Shown here piece by piece: positions 34,230-44,740 of a stretch of DNA of 64,000 nucleotides. Each line of letters opens with the position of its first letter. Positions within the stretch are counted from its first letter, which is position 1. The notes below the pieces were generated by a model that was given only the letters and a program-made list of their open reading frames with translations, was not told where the DNA came from and did not search any database. The stretch is from Eonycteris spelaea (lineage: Eukaryota; Chordata; Mammalia; Chiroptera; Pteropodidae). The stretch covers positions 9,092,501-9,156,500 of the forward strand of contig PUFA01000021.1 of assembly GCA_003508835.1 (NCBI GenBank). The letters are read 5' to 3'. A program made the position numbers and the translations under genes.

Positions 34230-34488
34230 TTTTTATTTTTTATTGTAATTTTTTACCTTTTTATTTATCAGGGTGACATCGGTTAATAAAATTATATAGG
34301 TCTCAAGTGCATAATTCAATAACATCTCCTGTATATTGCATTGTGTGTTCACCACCCAAAGTCAAATCTCCTTCCATCACCATATATTTGAACCGCTTTA
34401 CCCTCCGGTAACCACTATACTGGTGTCTGTGTTTATGAGTTTTTGTTTGTCTTGTTCAATTTGCTGCTTTCAGTTTTACATCCCATCG
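34230..34488 (-). mobile_element. L1 3' end, bat-type, 5'-truncated, antisense
   Basis: The A-rich tail appears on the plus strand as T-rich DNA at 34230-34262. It is followed by 'cagggtgacatcggttaata', 'ttgcattgtgtgttcaccac', 'ccaaagtcaaatctccttcc' and 'gagtttttgtttgtcttg'. From memory, this 3' UTR type is abundant in bat genomes. The insertion is flanked by a matching gacagtt word at 34223-34229 and 34489-34495, a likely target-site duplication next to a T-rich L1 endonuclease site. Confidence 0.75.
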
Positions 34489-34561
34489 GACAGTTATTTT
34501 TGAAAGAAGGCATTCTTGAAAGGTTACTCGAGACCATGCACACTTGATACAGAAATGCCTA
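34489..34561. other. Short unique stretch
   Basis: Target-side DNA between the L1 and the next L2. Confidence 0.5.
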
Positions 34562-34872
34562 TCATGTTCTCTTTGAGATCTTTGCTGCACCCCCACTCCC
34601 TCCCACCCCCCCACCCCTCAGATAGCTGCTTGGCTCACTGTCCCTTCATTCTGACTCTGCCCAGAGAAGCCTGCCTCCCCAACCCGCTCCAAACTGGCAC
34701 TCTTACTCAAAGCCCCTCTAACCTATTGAATTACTTTCTTTTCTTTTTCTTTATCATTACCTGGGACGGTGTTTGTTTTGGTTACCAAGGGACACCCAGA
34801 GGACACACACTGGGTCTGGCACAAAGCAGGCACTCCATAAATCTTTATTGAATGAATAAACGGATGAATGTA
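34562..34872 (+). mobile_element. L2 LINE 3' end
   Basis: Pyrimidine-rich L2 body, then 'ggtctggcacaaagcaggca', 'ctccataaatctttattgaa' and a tgaa-rich tail. A C-rich patch at 34589-34617 and a T-rich insert at 34734-34754 are local expansions. Confidence 0.75.
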
Positions 34873-35759
34873 TGACTGAACAAGTGAATGCAAGAAACGC
34901 CATCTTAGGGAGAGAAAACTTTTACAAATGTTTCAGATTCATCATTAGAAAACAGTAGGTTAAAATACACTTTCCACAAGTTTAAACCATTAAAATATAG
35001 TCATGTCACAGAAGGCAATTTAGAAAAACTTTCTGTGGGAAAGGATTCTACTTCGCCAAGAAAAAGCAAAAAAGAAATCTCAATCTAGAGAATAATTTTT
35101 CTTGAAAGGTAAGTACTGGAAAACAAAGTCTTATAATGGAAGTGTTTCATCAAGCACACGGCACGCTTGACAAAGCACTTCCATTTAGTGTAATTTATGT
35201 CATGGTTACTTTGAGCACGCCAAGATATACACACATTAAACATAACGACACGAAAATGTACACAGAACTCCTTCTTGTCTAGTTCGAGAAATAAGTAAAT
35301 CTTACTTCTGGTTGATAATAGCATTGGTATTTATGGGAATTGCTGTGTTAAGCTACATGAAGCATTTCTTGCCAAAGGATCGATTTAACGTGCCGCCCTA
35401 AGCAGCATCAATCGTCTGGATAATTTCCTCCTTATAGTTTCAGGCAATGCGAGACGGCATTTTCAGATATTCCCCGGCTGAATTCCAACTCAGTGTTCAC
35501 AAATTCATTGATTTGGCTGGGGAAATGAGGAGGATGGCGTGCAGCAGAGGGACAGGTGGACACAGAGGCCAAAGCAAACGAGCTGACTTACGACTTTCAT
35601 TTGTTGTGCAGACCTACGAATAAAATGTAACTATTGCTCAGTTTCAGAAATTGCAGTGCGCCTTGCTGTTTATTTTCCATTTTCCATTTTTAAGAGAGAA
35701 ATTCTCTGGCCTAGTGATATTATTGTATATAGACATGTCTGTCTATTCATTTCTAAACA
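34873..35759. other. Unique AT-rich spacer, weak regulatory candidate at 35330-35560
   Basis: No transposon. The part at 35330-35560 includes 'cattcttgccaaaggatcg'-like and 'cgtctggataatttcctcc' words with mixed CpG and TAAT motifs and no reading frame. Could be a conserved element; composition only. Confidence 0.35.
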
Positions 35760-35850
35760 AATATATACACACAGACACACACACACACAGACACACATAC
35801 ATACATATATATAAGTAAATAATAAATATATAAATAAATAATTTGGTGAG
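35760..35850. repeat. CA/TA-rich low-complexity tract
   Basis: Interrupted (CA)n at 35767-35797, then ta-rich words and a taaataa run to 35840. Confidence 0.8.
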
Positions 35851-38739
35851 CCCCAAGATTTTATTCCATTCCTTTATTCCAGAAACTTGATCACCTACTT
35901 AAGCAGAAACCTACAAATGCTCTTCTGGAATTCTCTTCTTTAGTTTGGGCGATCTAAAAATCAGAAAGTAAAAAATATTCTCATTCGCTTTAGACATCAT
36001 GCCCATTCCGGCTACCAGTTACATCATTCTCCCCTTTTATGAAAACTTCTATTTTTTAAAAGACTATAACTTGTTTTCAAGACTTCAATCCACTTTCCTG
36101 ACACACGGCCCTGTGGTATGTGGTATATATCTCACCAAGTAGTAGAGGGGCATATACACAATGTTAATCTGATAGAATTTGAGGCTGACTCTTTTTTGTT
36201 TCAAATTTAATGCACAATCTTCCAAGACCAAGGCCTTAGAACAAAAAGAAGGTGAAATGTGTTTCTGGCATTTCAAATAATCTTGCTTTATATGCTGGGA
36301 GATTTATTTTCTACTCCCTGAAAGTGGCCACTAGCTTTCTTTCATTAATTCACTCATTCACTTAACCTTTGTTCATCAAAGCTTTTTGTAAGCAACTACT
36401 AGTGAGGTATTGAAACAGTACAGCTCATCAGTAATAATTTCCTATCTTGTTTTTATTAATGTACCTCTCATGCTGGGAGGCAATCTCTTGCCTTTGTGAT
36501 CTGCAGAAACCCAGTGTTTCACATTCACCTAGTGACCCTCTCAGAGAGGGGTCATCACCTAACTTCAAGAAGCAGACATCTTCAGGCTTATTATGCAAGT
36601 GCATGTGTAATTGTCCCTTGAGTCGGATGCTGCCTTATTGTCTAGGGTATTTCAGGATGTCTGTGAAAGATGCGCACCGAATATATTCAAAGACTTTGAT
36701 GGACTAATTTCACTGCACTATGCTGGACCCAGGAAATGGTTCTTCTCAAAAGGGTCAGATCAGATGTCCTACAGCATCTGATGTTTTCTTTGCTTTCTTC
36801 CGCCATGAATAATTGATCGAAAAGCATTCTCAAATTCTGAACACAAATACAGAATGAATTATTAACACGAGCTTCCCCAACCTAACCATCTTCTCTTCCT
36901 CTTCGACTTTGCCTTCCTTGTCACGCTTATCATGACTCAGTAGAAAATTCTCTATTCTGGGCTCTCCTGTCAAAGCGCTGGGTACTCAAAATGCTTGTGC
37001 CTCGTGTCTTTATCTGTAAAGGGAAGAGTTGACTTAAATGACTTTATGGCCTGTCAGCTGGGCTAGTTTGTCATTTTTTATATCAAGATTTAGGAGTCAG
37101 AGTGATTCTTTCCCTCTAGTGCAATCTAGCTGCTTTGAGGATTTGAGAAATCTCTACCCAGTGTTAGGTGAAGATCGAGGCTCGGAGCAGAGGGATGTGT
37201 TTCCACTGGTTACTAGCACCATCATGGAGCCAAGTCGAGGGCAGCAGTGCTTGTTCAAACTGGAAGCAGATGAGAAGACAATCAAATGGAGTCCGGAAAT
37301 TATGGTTTAACTGCTCGTCAGTGAATTCCAAGAGAAGATTCCTCTAGTTGCTCCCTTGTTCTTTTATTGCGTCTCCGGGCAGATTTCGGGCCTTTCCCTG
37401 AATGACAGGAAGTTTTAACCTGGTGGGTATGCTCTGCCTTTATTTACTTCTCGCCACGTTTCTCTTCATCACTCCTCTCTCCACTGCGCCCCACCCTCTC
37501 TCCTTTTCCTTTGCGCCCCTAACCAATTGCTATGTCCCCAGTCTGAAAGGGAGCTGAAAGACAGTAGGGAGAAAGAGAGAGAGGGGGAGGCAGAAGGAAA
37601 GGGAGAGGGAGGGTGAGGTCTAATGGCAACAGAGAAATACCGTTAAGGGCAGGGAGCGATTGTCATGCATTTACTTTATCTGCTTCCCCTGTTTCCTGGT
37701 CCAAGAGCTTTTTGTTGACGTGATGTGAACTGCGGGTCTTGTGGGCATAATGTAAGACTTGATGTTGATGGTGAGTCTAGACTCAGCACGTCCGGTAACG
37801 GGTGTGCAGTCTTAGCAGGATGCGATGCCTTCAGGGAGCCAGGAGTCTGGGACTCCAGGCTGGTTGCTGTGAAATCAGCGATCTGTTGAAGCGAGTAGAA
37901 GAGGAGGGGCAGGGGAAGGGAGATGGAGAGAGCAAGAGAGGGAAGTAAAGAGGAAGCCGGGAGGGTGTGCGTTTGGCTCTGATAGCATTTGCATCTGACT
38001 CAGTGCATCTCACTCAGGAAAACTTGGCTTGGTCTTGGGGTAGATGACAACAGCCTTTAAAAATGTTTTTCTTCAGTACCTTTAAAAGGATAACTATATT
38101 CACAAATATTATGTTGACAGTCTAATTAATTTATCTTGTATGACAGAAAGGCATACTGTAAAATGGAAGATGTATTATGCATCTCTGGAAAATACTATAT
38201 CTGATATTCATGGTTCCCATTAAAAGTTTCTTATGGGGTTATGAAGATTAAATGGAACTTTTTTCTTTGGGGTTTAATATTTATCGTAAACATGCCATGG
38301 ACCAGGCCCTGGAACAGTAAAGGATGAAGAAGACTTGCTTCTTACCTTTGAGAAGCTGATAACTCTGGCAAAGTAGGATATTGGTTAGTCTTGCTGGTTG
38401 CCAGCAACAGAAATCATCTGGTTTCTGGCAACAAAGGAGGCATTTTTAAAGAAGTTTGCTAAAGTAGCTCAAAGGCTATCACTGCCAACGCATGTTGAGG
38501 TATGGTCTGGTTGGGCCACTAGTTGTGACAGCATGCCCTTCTGTCACTTAACCTAGCCTTCAATTCTATTCATGGGGAAACACTTTTATACATCCCCACA
38601 AATTAGATAGCAATCTAATTATTAAATGGCAACCTGTGCCCTGTAGGGGAGCTCAGCTAGTGCACAATAAATGTCTGTGGCTGTAAACCATTGCTCATAT
38701 CCAATGTGTCTTGGCAATGGCATTAGCTGTTTAATTTAA
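35851..38739. other. Long unique spacer, mostly repeat-free
   Basis: About 2.9 kb in which I recognise no clear transposon and no gene. A weak L2-like 'attcactcattcacttaacc' lies near 36346. Purine-rich at 37555-37620 and 37890-37960. ORFs at 36447-36707 and 37038-37310 (86-90 codons) have no recognised family. A 'cagcaacagaaatcatctgg' phrase near 38402 faintly resembles a transposon start, too weak to call. Confidence 0.45.
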
Positions 38740-38825
38740 AATATAAGAAGCAGGACATAGGGGTAATGCGTGCCAGGCACATATCGTGTGGGTTATTTCT
38801 AATCATTATTTAATCTGAATTCCTA
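38740..38825 (-). mobile_element. MIR fragment, antisense
   Basis: 'gtgccaggcacatatcgtgt' near 38769 and 'tctaatcattatttaatctg' near 38797 fit the 5' part of antisense MIR. Truncated. Confidence 0.45.
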
Positions 38826-38859
38826 GGCCTCAGCTAAATAAGCCTCAAACAGATAACCC

Positions 38860-39320
38860 TCTCCTGCTCGCACAGGTCTTCCAGCGCCTCGAAAAATCCA
38901 TCGCCTGTGCCCAAGGGTTTCAGGAAGTCGCCGTGCGGGTGGATCCGTGTGAGCTGGGCTCCTCTCAGGTCTGTCCAGGGGGCCTCGAGTGGCTTGTGCA
39001 GCTCAGAGCCGCAGGGACACCACACTAGGGAGGCTGACCCCACTTCTCAGGCCTCTGTCCTTTGAATTGCTCCCACTAGCACCTGGTGACCCCTCAATGT
39101 TGTCTGGGTGGAGGTGACCTCAAACGAGGGTGAAAGACGATGGCGCTCGGATCGCACTCACGGTCCAAACACACGGGGATTCCTGATGCTCTTCGTTTCA
39201 CAGTGACTTCTTTCCCCCTCGGTGGTTCGTCCTCCCTCCTCGCAACCTGGCTGCGCCTCGACCTTCCTTGTCTGTCAAACACGCCTATTCATTCCCGACT
39301 TCCAACCGTGACCTTGATTT
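38860..39320. other. CpG-enriched stretch
   Basis: By hand I count about 25 CpG dinucleotides in 38880-39310, including 15 in 39121-39300, far above flanking DNA. GC is near 55-58%. This is below a strict CpG island in length and ratio, and no promoter motif or exon is visible. The overlapping ORFs on both strands (38834-39337) look like chance in GC-rich DNA. Confidence 0.4.
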
Positions 39321-39764
39321 CTGTATTTCCACACTGAGGGCCCCGAGCCTCTGGAGACATAGATTCTGAGAAGGGGGTTTGTTGCCAGGACCCTTTCCTA
39401 ATTCATAGTCGAATGAAATTTGTTCCAATATCAGCAACCTTGCAAGGAGATATTATTATCCCTGTTTTATTTAAAAGCTTCCAGTATGCAATGTGGTAAA
39501 ATCAAAACAGTTATTTTGCTAAGGTGACAGAATCACGGGTCTTTTCTACCCCCCTTATTAATGTTAAATTATTATTTGCTCATAAAAAAAGGACAGACTC
39601 TACCGGAAACTCAAGGACTTACTGCATTTATCACAGAATAGCAGGCCGAATGTTAAATGTATAGAGGAGAAAATTTTAATTATATCCCAAGGACTCTGAC
39701 TACGAAACCCCACGATTGTCAGCAATCACCTCCAGGCAGCTACCTCTGCCAAGAAAGCGATGTT
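39321..39764. other. Unique AT-rich spacer
   Basis: No repeat or gene recognised. Confidence 0.5.
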
Positions 39765-40130
39765 TACTTTGCAGTGACCTCCAGGGCCCTCCCTGACTCT
39801 TCTCCACCGCTGCCTTGGTTGTCACACGCTGTTCTATTCGCTCTCTCCAGCCACATTAGCCTCTTGCTGTTTTGTTCTGTTTTGTTTGTTTCAATAAGCT
39901 GGACTCCCTCTGAGCCAGAACTTCTGACCCTGCAGCCTCATCGCCTGCAGCCCTCTCCGCCCAGGCCCCTCCCTCACGGCCTCAGGTCTCTGCTGCAATT
40001 TCCCCTTCTCAGTGAGACCTGCCCTCTCATCCCATCTCACCTCTCCCATTTCTGTCCCTTTCACTTTCAATTTCCTCTACAGAACTTGCCACCACCTAAC
40101 ACTGACGCCATGACAGCAAACCCTTCTAGA
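39765..40130 (+). mobile_element. L2 LINE 3' region, 5' part of a split copy
   Basis: Pyrimidine-rich L2 body: 'ctgttttgttctgttttgtt', 'cttgccaccacctaacactg' and similar words. The copy appears to resume at 40606. The 169-codon ORF at 39657-40166 lies in it and is not a gene. Confidence 0.68.
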
Positions 40131-40137
40131 AGGTTCA

Positions 40138-40372
40138 TTATATGCTGGGCTCATTACGTGTTCTAAGAACGTTAGGCACACCGTCTCATTGAACCCCCAT
40201 GGCGACAGGGCAAGGCAGGTCCCCAGATGATCTTTCACAGATGAGGAAGCTGACGTGCAGAGAAATTAAGTCGCTTGTCCAATATCACACAACGACTAGG
40301 TGGTGGAGCCAGGATTTGAGCGCCGTGCAGTGTGGCTGGAGAGTCCACAGTTCTACCCACCACGCTTCCACT
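40138..40372 (-). mobile_element. MIR SINE, antisense, within the L2
   Basis: In plus-strand order: 'gggctcattacgtgttctaa', 'accgtctcattgaaccccca', 'cacagatgaggaagctgac', 'gcttgtccaatatcacacaa', 'ggagccaggatttgagcgcc' and 'ttctacccaccacgcttcca'. Nearly full length. Confidence 0.82.
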
Positions 40373-40380
40373 ACTTAACC

Positions 40381-40588
40381 CAGGGGTCCCCAACCCCCTG
40401 GGCGGCGGACCTGTACCAGTCTGTGGCCTGTAAGAAACTGGACCACACAGCAGGAGGTGAGCAGCGGGCCACGGAGCGAAGCTTCATCTGTATTTGCAGC
40501 CGCTCCCCAGCGCCTCGCCTCAGATCATCAGGCGTTAGATTCTAACAGGAACACCGGTCCCTGGTGCCAAAAAAGTTGGGGACCACTG
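40381..40588 (+). mobile_element. hAT-Charlie MITE, MER1-like
   Basis: 208 bp, ends CAGGGGTCCCC and ...GACCACTG as imperfect inverted repeats. The interior has acacagcaggaggtgagc and 'cggtccctggtgccaaaaa'. Flanked by an 8-bp target duplication with one mismatch (acttaacc at 40373-40380, gcttaacc at 40589-40596). Non-coding. A related copy in opposite orientation sits at 42989-43213; by eye the two are about 75% alike. Confidence 0.86.
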
Positions 40589-40605
40589 GCTTAACCCATT
40601 TATTT

Positions 40606-40735
40606 TGTTGATTTTGAGCCGCCTCCACCATTTTGTAAGCTCCAAGAATTTTTACTTTTTTTCATTGCTGTGTCCTTAAGGCATGGGCTAGGTACTGTGC
40701 AAGTAGGCATCTAATATCTGTCTAATTAATTGATA
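40606..40735 (+). mobile_element. L2 LINE 3' tail, 3' part of the split copy
   Basis: 'ccaccattttgtaagctcc' and 'ctaggtactgtgcaagtag' fit the L2 end and continue the order of the piece at 39765-40130. Confidence 0.55.
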
Positions 40736-42988
40736 TACTAGTTAATTAATATCCTCCTGTAATACCTTTTTCAGCCTCTGGTATATTCTTGCATATGCGT
40801 TAAGTACCTAGTAAATACTTTTTAACACGACGTCCCGTTCGCGTAGCCACATCCCCCCACGGCCCTGCACAGGAGGAAACATTTAGGTGAATGTTACAAC
40901 AAAACTCTATCTGACTTTGGGCCAAAGACCCAAAGGCCAAGGACACAACAGTAAATGCCGAGGGCCCCACATTCCAGAACAGGACACAGGACCAGCAAAG
41001 GGTTGAGGCCCTTCCAAAGCCAGACGCGCAAGGGAAGGTCTCGGAGGCGGCTGGGTGCCACTCTGCAGCCTGGTCCGCGTCCTCCCAGCTCCACGAACTG
41101 AACCTGACAGCAATGGCCACTTCTGAGTGGCGCACGTCAGCTTCCATCTTTTCCTCTGAGCTTGGCCTCAAGTCCAGACAAGAGCCACGCACAGCGCTTG
41201 GCCTCAGAGATGGGCACCTACTCTCAGCCCCTGCTCCCCAAGCCTCTTTCCCAAGGCAGCATCTGACAGACAGTGATGCTGAGGCTCCATCTCAGCACAT
41301 GCAACCTGTTTTGAAATGTGCTATAATTCACTTTCGCCCTTTTCATCTGAGTCCAGCCCCCCAGCCTAGACCCGCCCCCCCCCGCCACCCTGCCCACCCT
41401 GATGAAGACAAGAATCGTGATGAAGGTCAGGCTTATTTGGCCGCATCGCCTGCCAACTCTTGGAATTAAGCAAGGGCAAAACCCGGAATCATGATGCGTC
41501 CCACCTCTTTATTAATATGTCCGGTTGGTGACGAGCTGCTTTGGCTGTGCCTCCTCCCACCTCTGCAGAGAAGCTCAGCCGAAGCCGGCAGCCTGCCCGT
41601 CCCCAGCGCGACTCTCCAGACTCAGGGTCCACCTCCCGGCAGCTGCCGCCCGCCTCTCCACCTGTCGTGCTGGCCCTCTGCCCATGAGGGGGTGTGAGCC
41701 AGTGGTTTACGGCATCCAGCAAAGGCACTCAGGAAGATGGGGATTTGCTGGATCAGTGGCATTGCATTTTCACATTCCACATCTCTTGCTGGAAGCCCTT
41801 CCTGATGGCGCCTGTTGACAACTGCCCTGGTGTGAGGACCTGCATGTCTCCTAGCAGAGGGCGGAGCAGTTACCCCTGCGAGCAGCCCCTGCCCGATGCC
41901 TTGTGAAAGGAACGTCGTGGGAAGCTCCGCTTGTGTAGTCATTCCTGCTCTTACGTTATTCAAAATCATCCAGGAAGAACTGCCACTATTAAAGAATTGG
42001 GCCAAACTGATTTTACTGTCTCTTTGCGATCTCTGGTTGCATGTCAGCATAACAGCAATAACGAGGACACGGTGTCAGCCATGAGACTGTGTGGTTAATT
42101 TCACTGCCAATTTGCTTCATGGTATAACTTCTCAAGTGAAGGAAAATGGTATATAGCAATGAGCCTGCTCAGACCCCCAGTCAGCCACATTCTCATCACC
42201 TTGTTTTCTATCTTAGGGCAGAATGTTTGCTATTTACAGAGGGAGGGGGAGCTTGGAAGGCAGGATGGGGAAATAGGATAAAGGGAGGATAATTGATTAT
42301 TCAGACCAATTTACAATCAAATCAGGATTATGATGAATTTGTCCCTATGCACCATTTCATTAAAAAAAAAAAAGACAGAAATGTGCATTCTCTAGGATAT
42401 GTTGGATTTCAACAAAACACCCACGAAGGTCACTACAGCCCTACCACGCTAATCAGGTAGCATTTAGAACATTGAATAGAAACATACTCTCTTCTGTATT
42501 GAGAGAGAAAAAAGTCTAGTAGTTTCAATGTCATCCTTACAGAAACACACAGTACCAATTTGGAGGTTGGGGGAATGGGGCTGAGTGATGGAACACTCCC
42601 AGGCATATACTACTTTCGGGGGACAAACTGCAATGAGTCTGCTTTAGCTGATTTATGATCACCCAAGAATCTCTGAGAGTCATCTTTCTGGAGAGCCAGT
42701 AAGGTCAATAGCCCAAGACCGGGCCTCAGGGGAGCCTTGGCCATCCTCTATTCTTAGGCCACAGGAGGTAACCCACATCCCAGTCTATTCTCTAAATTTC
42801 TACTTTCATCACAGAAGGGAATTATCAAAAAGTATGGCAGAAATAACTCCCAGTTACCTGCTTCCCACATGCCAGTGGGTCAGTGGAATGGGTGTCTGTA
42901 CGTGGGGCACACAATCTCTCAGGGGCACACCTGGGCAGAGGAAGATCAGATTCAACACTTGCATTATCTAAACCACTGCACTTTAGAG
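40736..42988. other. Unique spacer, GC-rich in 40830-41700
   Basis: Many overlapping ORFs on both strands (40800-42084, up to 142 codons) reflect GC-rich sequence without stops; none resembles a known protein. A C-run is at 41363-41382. No transposon recognised with confidence. AT-rich after 42100. Confidence 0.4.
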
Positions 42989-43213
42989 CAGCGGTCCCCA
43001 GTCTTTTTGGCACCAGGGACCAGTGTGCCTATGAAAATTTAATGCCCAATGATCTGAAGTGGGGCTGAGGTGGTGATGCTAGCGCCGGGGAGAGGCTGCA
43101 GATACTGATGAAGCTCCCCTCGCCTGCCTGCCAATCACCTCCTGCTGCGCAGCCTGATTCTTAACAGACCACGGACCGGTACTGGTCTGCTGTCCAGGGG
43201 TTGAGGATTACTG
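42989..43213 (-). mobile_element. hAT-Charlie MITE, MER1-like, with perfect target duplication
   Basis: 225 bp. The plus strand begins CAGCGGTCCCCAGTC and ends GGATTACTG. The perfect 8-bp duplication ctttagag lies at 42981-42988 and 43214-43221. The interior reads the reverse complement of the copy at 40381: 'ggcaccagggaccag' at the left and 'ccacggaccggtactggtct' at the right. Non-coding. Confidence 0.9.
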
Positions 43214-43221
43214 CTTTAGAG

Positions 43222-43864
43222 CACTCCTCTGGTCCTGCAGCTGCTCTCTACTTCCTTTTCCTGTTATTTGTGCTTCTGTGAGACTTTAGTTTATGATGGT
43301 CAATAATGCACTGCTGTTCACCAACGCAAGCTCTTGGCTGGGCAGCACGGCCAGAAGCGGGGAGAATTCGTTTCCTTCTCCACAGACGAGTCCCTGGTCA
43401 CCAGCTTAATTGTATATGGCACAGACTCCTGTCCGATATTTGCTGAGTTGAGATCATGCAAATTTACTTTCTTTCAGACAAGAAAACTAAAGCCAAGATG
43501 TTGGAAGCCATTAAATATATTTCCATCCATTAAGTAGGCCAGGAAATTGCTCATTCTTTCCACTGAATTTCTCTACATGAATGAAATACTCATGAAATAG
43601 GCATAAGAGTAGATTATGAAATATTGATTTTCCAATTTCAGTATACCTATTTTAAAACATGCTCATACTCAAACAAAAATCATATTATTGGAACATCATA
43701 CATGGTCTCCTTCTATCCTTAAGTGAAATGGGTTCTGCATCATTGCCAGACTTCCTAAATGAGCTTGACAATTGTGATAAAACTATGATCTCAAACGTCT
43801 TGTATATAAAATGAAAAACGCTGATGGAAAGGACATGACTCCTCAGAGCTAAGAAACGGCTTTT
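43222..43864. other. Unique spacer
   Basis: No repeat or gene recognised. Confidence 0.5.
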
Positions 43865-44589
43865 CCCTAAACCACATGCTCCTATTGCCCTTTGATTCCC
43901 GTGTGAGTTCTTGACACTAACTTTGGTCTCTCTCTAAAACCAAACCTCTGCAGAGTGACCTCCCCCAATAAGTCTTCCTCATTCTGATCATACCGCTTTA
44001 CTTCCTTGCACAGAGGCATTAAACAACCTTGCTTCCCAACATTTCGCCCATTTTCCCATCCTTGTCATCAAAGCTTCCAGCTCCTAGGAGAGCATCTCGG
44101 ATGAGCGCTTCCGGACCCGTCTCTCCGGAACTCTCTGCCCGCATCAGGCGGGCATGCGTCGCACCACTTCACATGCAGGTCCACGCTTTGCGTTTCCCTT
44201 GCACCCGTGCTGTGTGTGCGTGTGCGTGTCTGTGCACCGTTTCTCCCCCTGGGTCTACAGATTCAGGAATTCCGTTATTTATCTTTGACCTCTCCACTAG
44301 CCTAGGGCCTCTAAGACAGGAGATGATCGAGACAACACGCTCATCAAATGCAGAATGATGGAGAGACTCTCAGGAAATCTTAAACGCAACTCCTGAGCCA
44401 CGCCTCCCATGAAATCACCCACCGCCTCGAGCCCATGTGAGGATTAAATTCTCCTTCATCTGGGCTTTCAGAGCACTTGACTTCTTCCTTTATTGCCGTG
44501 CTCATTACACACTTCGTCTTGTAACATATCCTGTTGTGCGTGTTTCTCTCCCCTCTGCACCAACCGTGTGCACCTGTGCCGGCTCTACA
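43865..44589 (+). mobile_element. Possible L2 LINE body, decayed
   Basis: Pyrimidine-rich plus strand with L2-like words ('cttcctcattctgatcata', 'cattgccctttgattcc'-like, and a later stretch to 44589). Several pieces may be present. Weak call; the ORFs at 44029-44694 have no domain. Confidence 0.32.
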
Positions 44590-44740
44590 CGTATTATCTC
44601 TAATCTATATACAGTGATCACTCCATGTGAATACGACTATCTCCGTTTTAAAGACCAGAAAACTGAAGTTTGTAAAGTAATAAATAGCGAGTAAGAAGTT
44701 GAGCTAAGATGTCGTTCGCAAGATAATACTTCTGCCCCCT
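44590..44740 (-). mobile_element. MIR SINE, antisense
   Basis: 'acgtattatctctaatctat', then 'tatctccgttttaaagacca' and 'gaaaactgaagtttgtaaag' follow the antisense MIR order. Confidence 0.6.

Noticed and set aside
39657..40166. 169-codon plus-strand ORF
   Set aside because: Most of it is L2 3' sequence and the end runs into a MIR; it is rich in Pro/Ser/Leu from CT-rich DNA.
41622..42050. 142-codon minus-strand ORF and overlapping frames
   Set aside because: GC-rich DNA with few stops on both strands; no family recognised in any frame.
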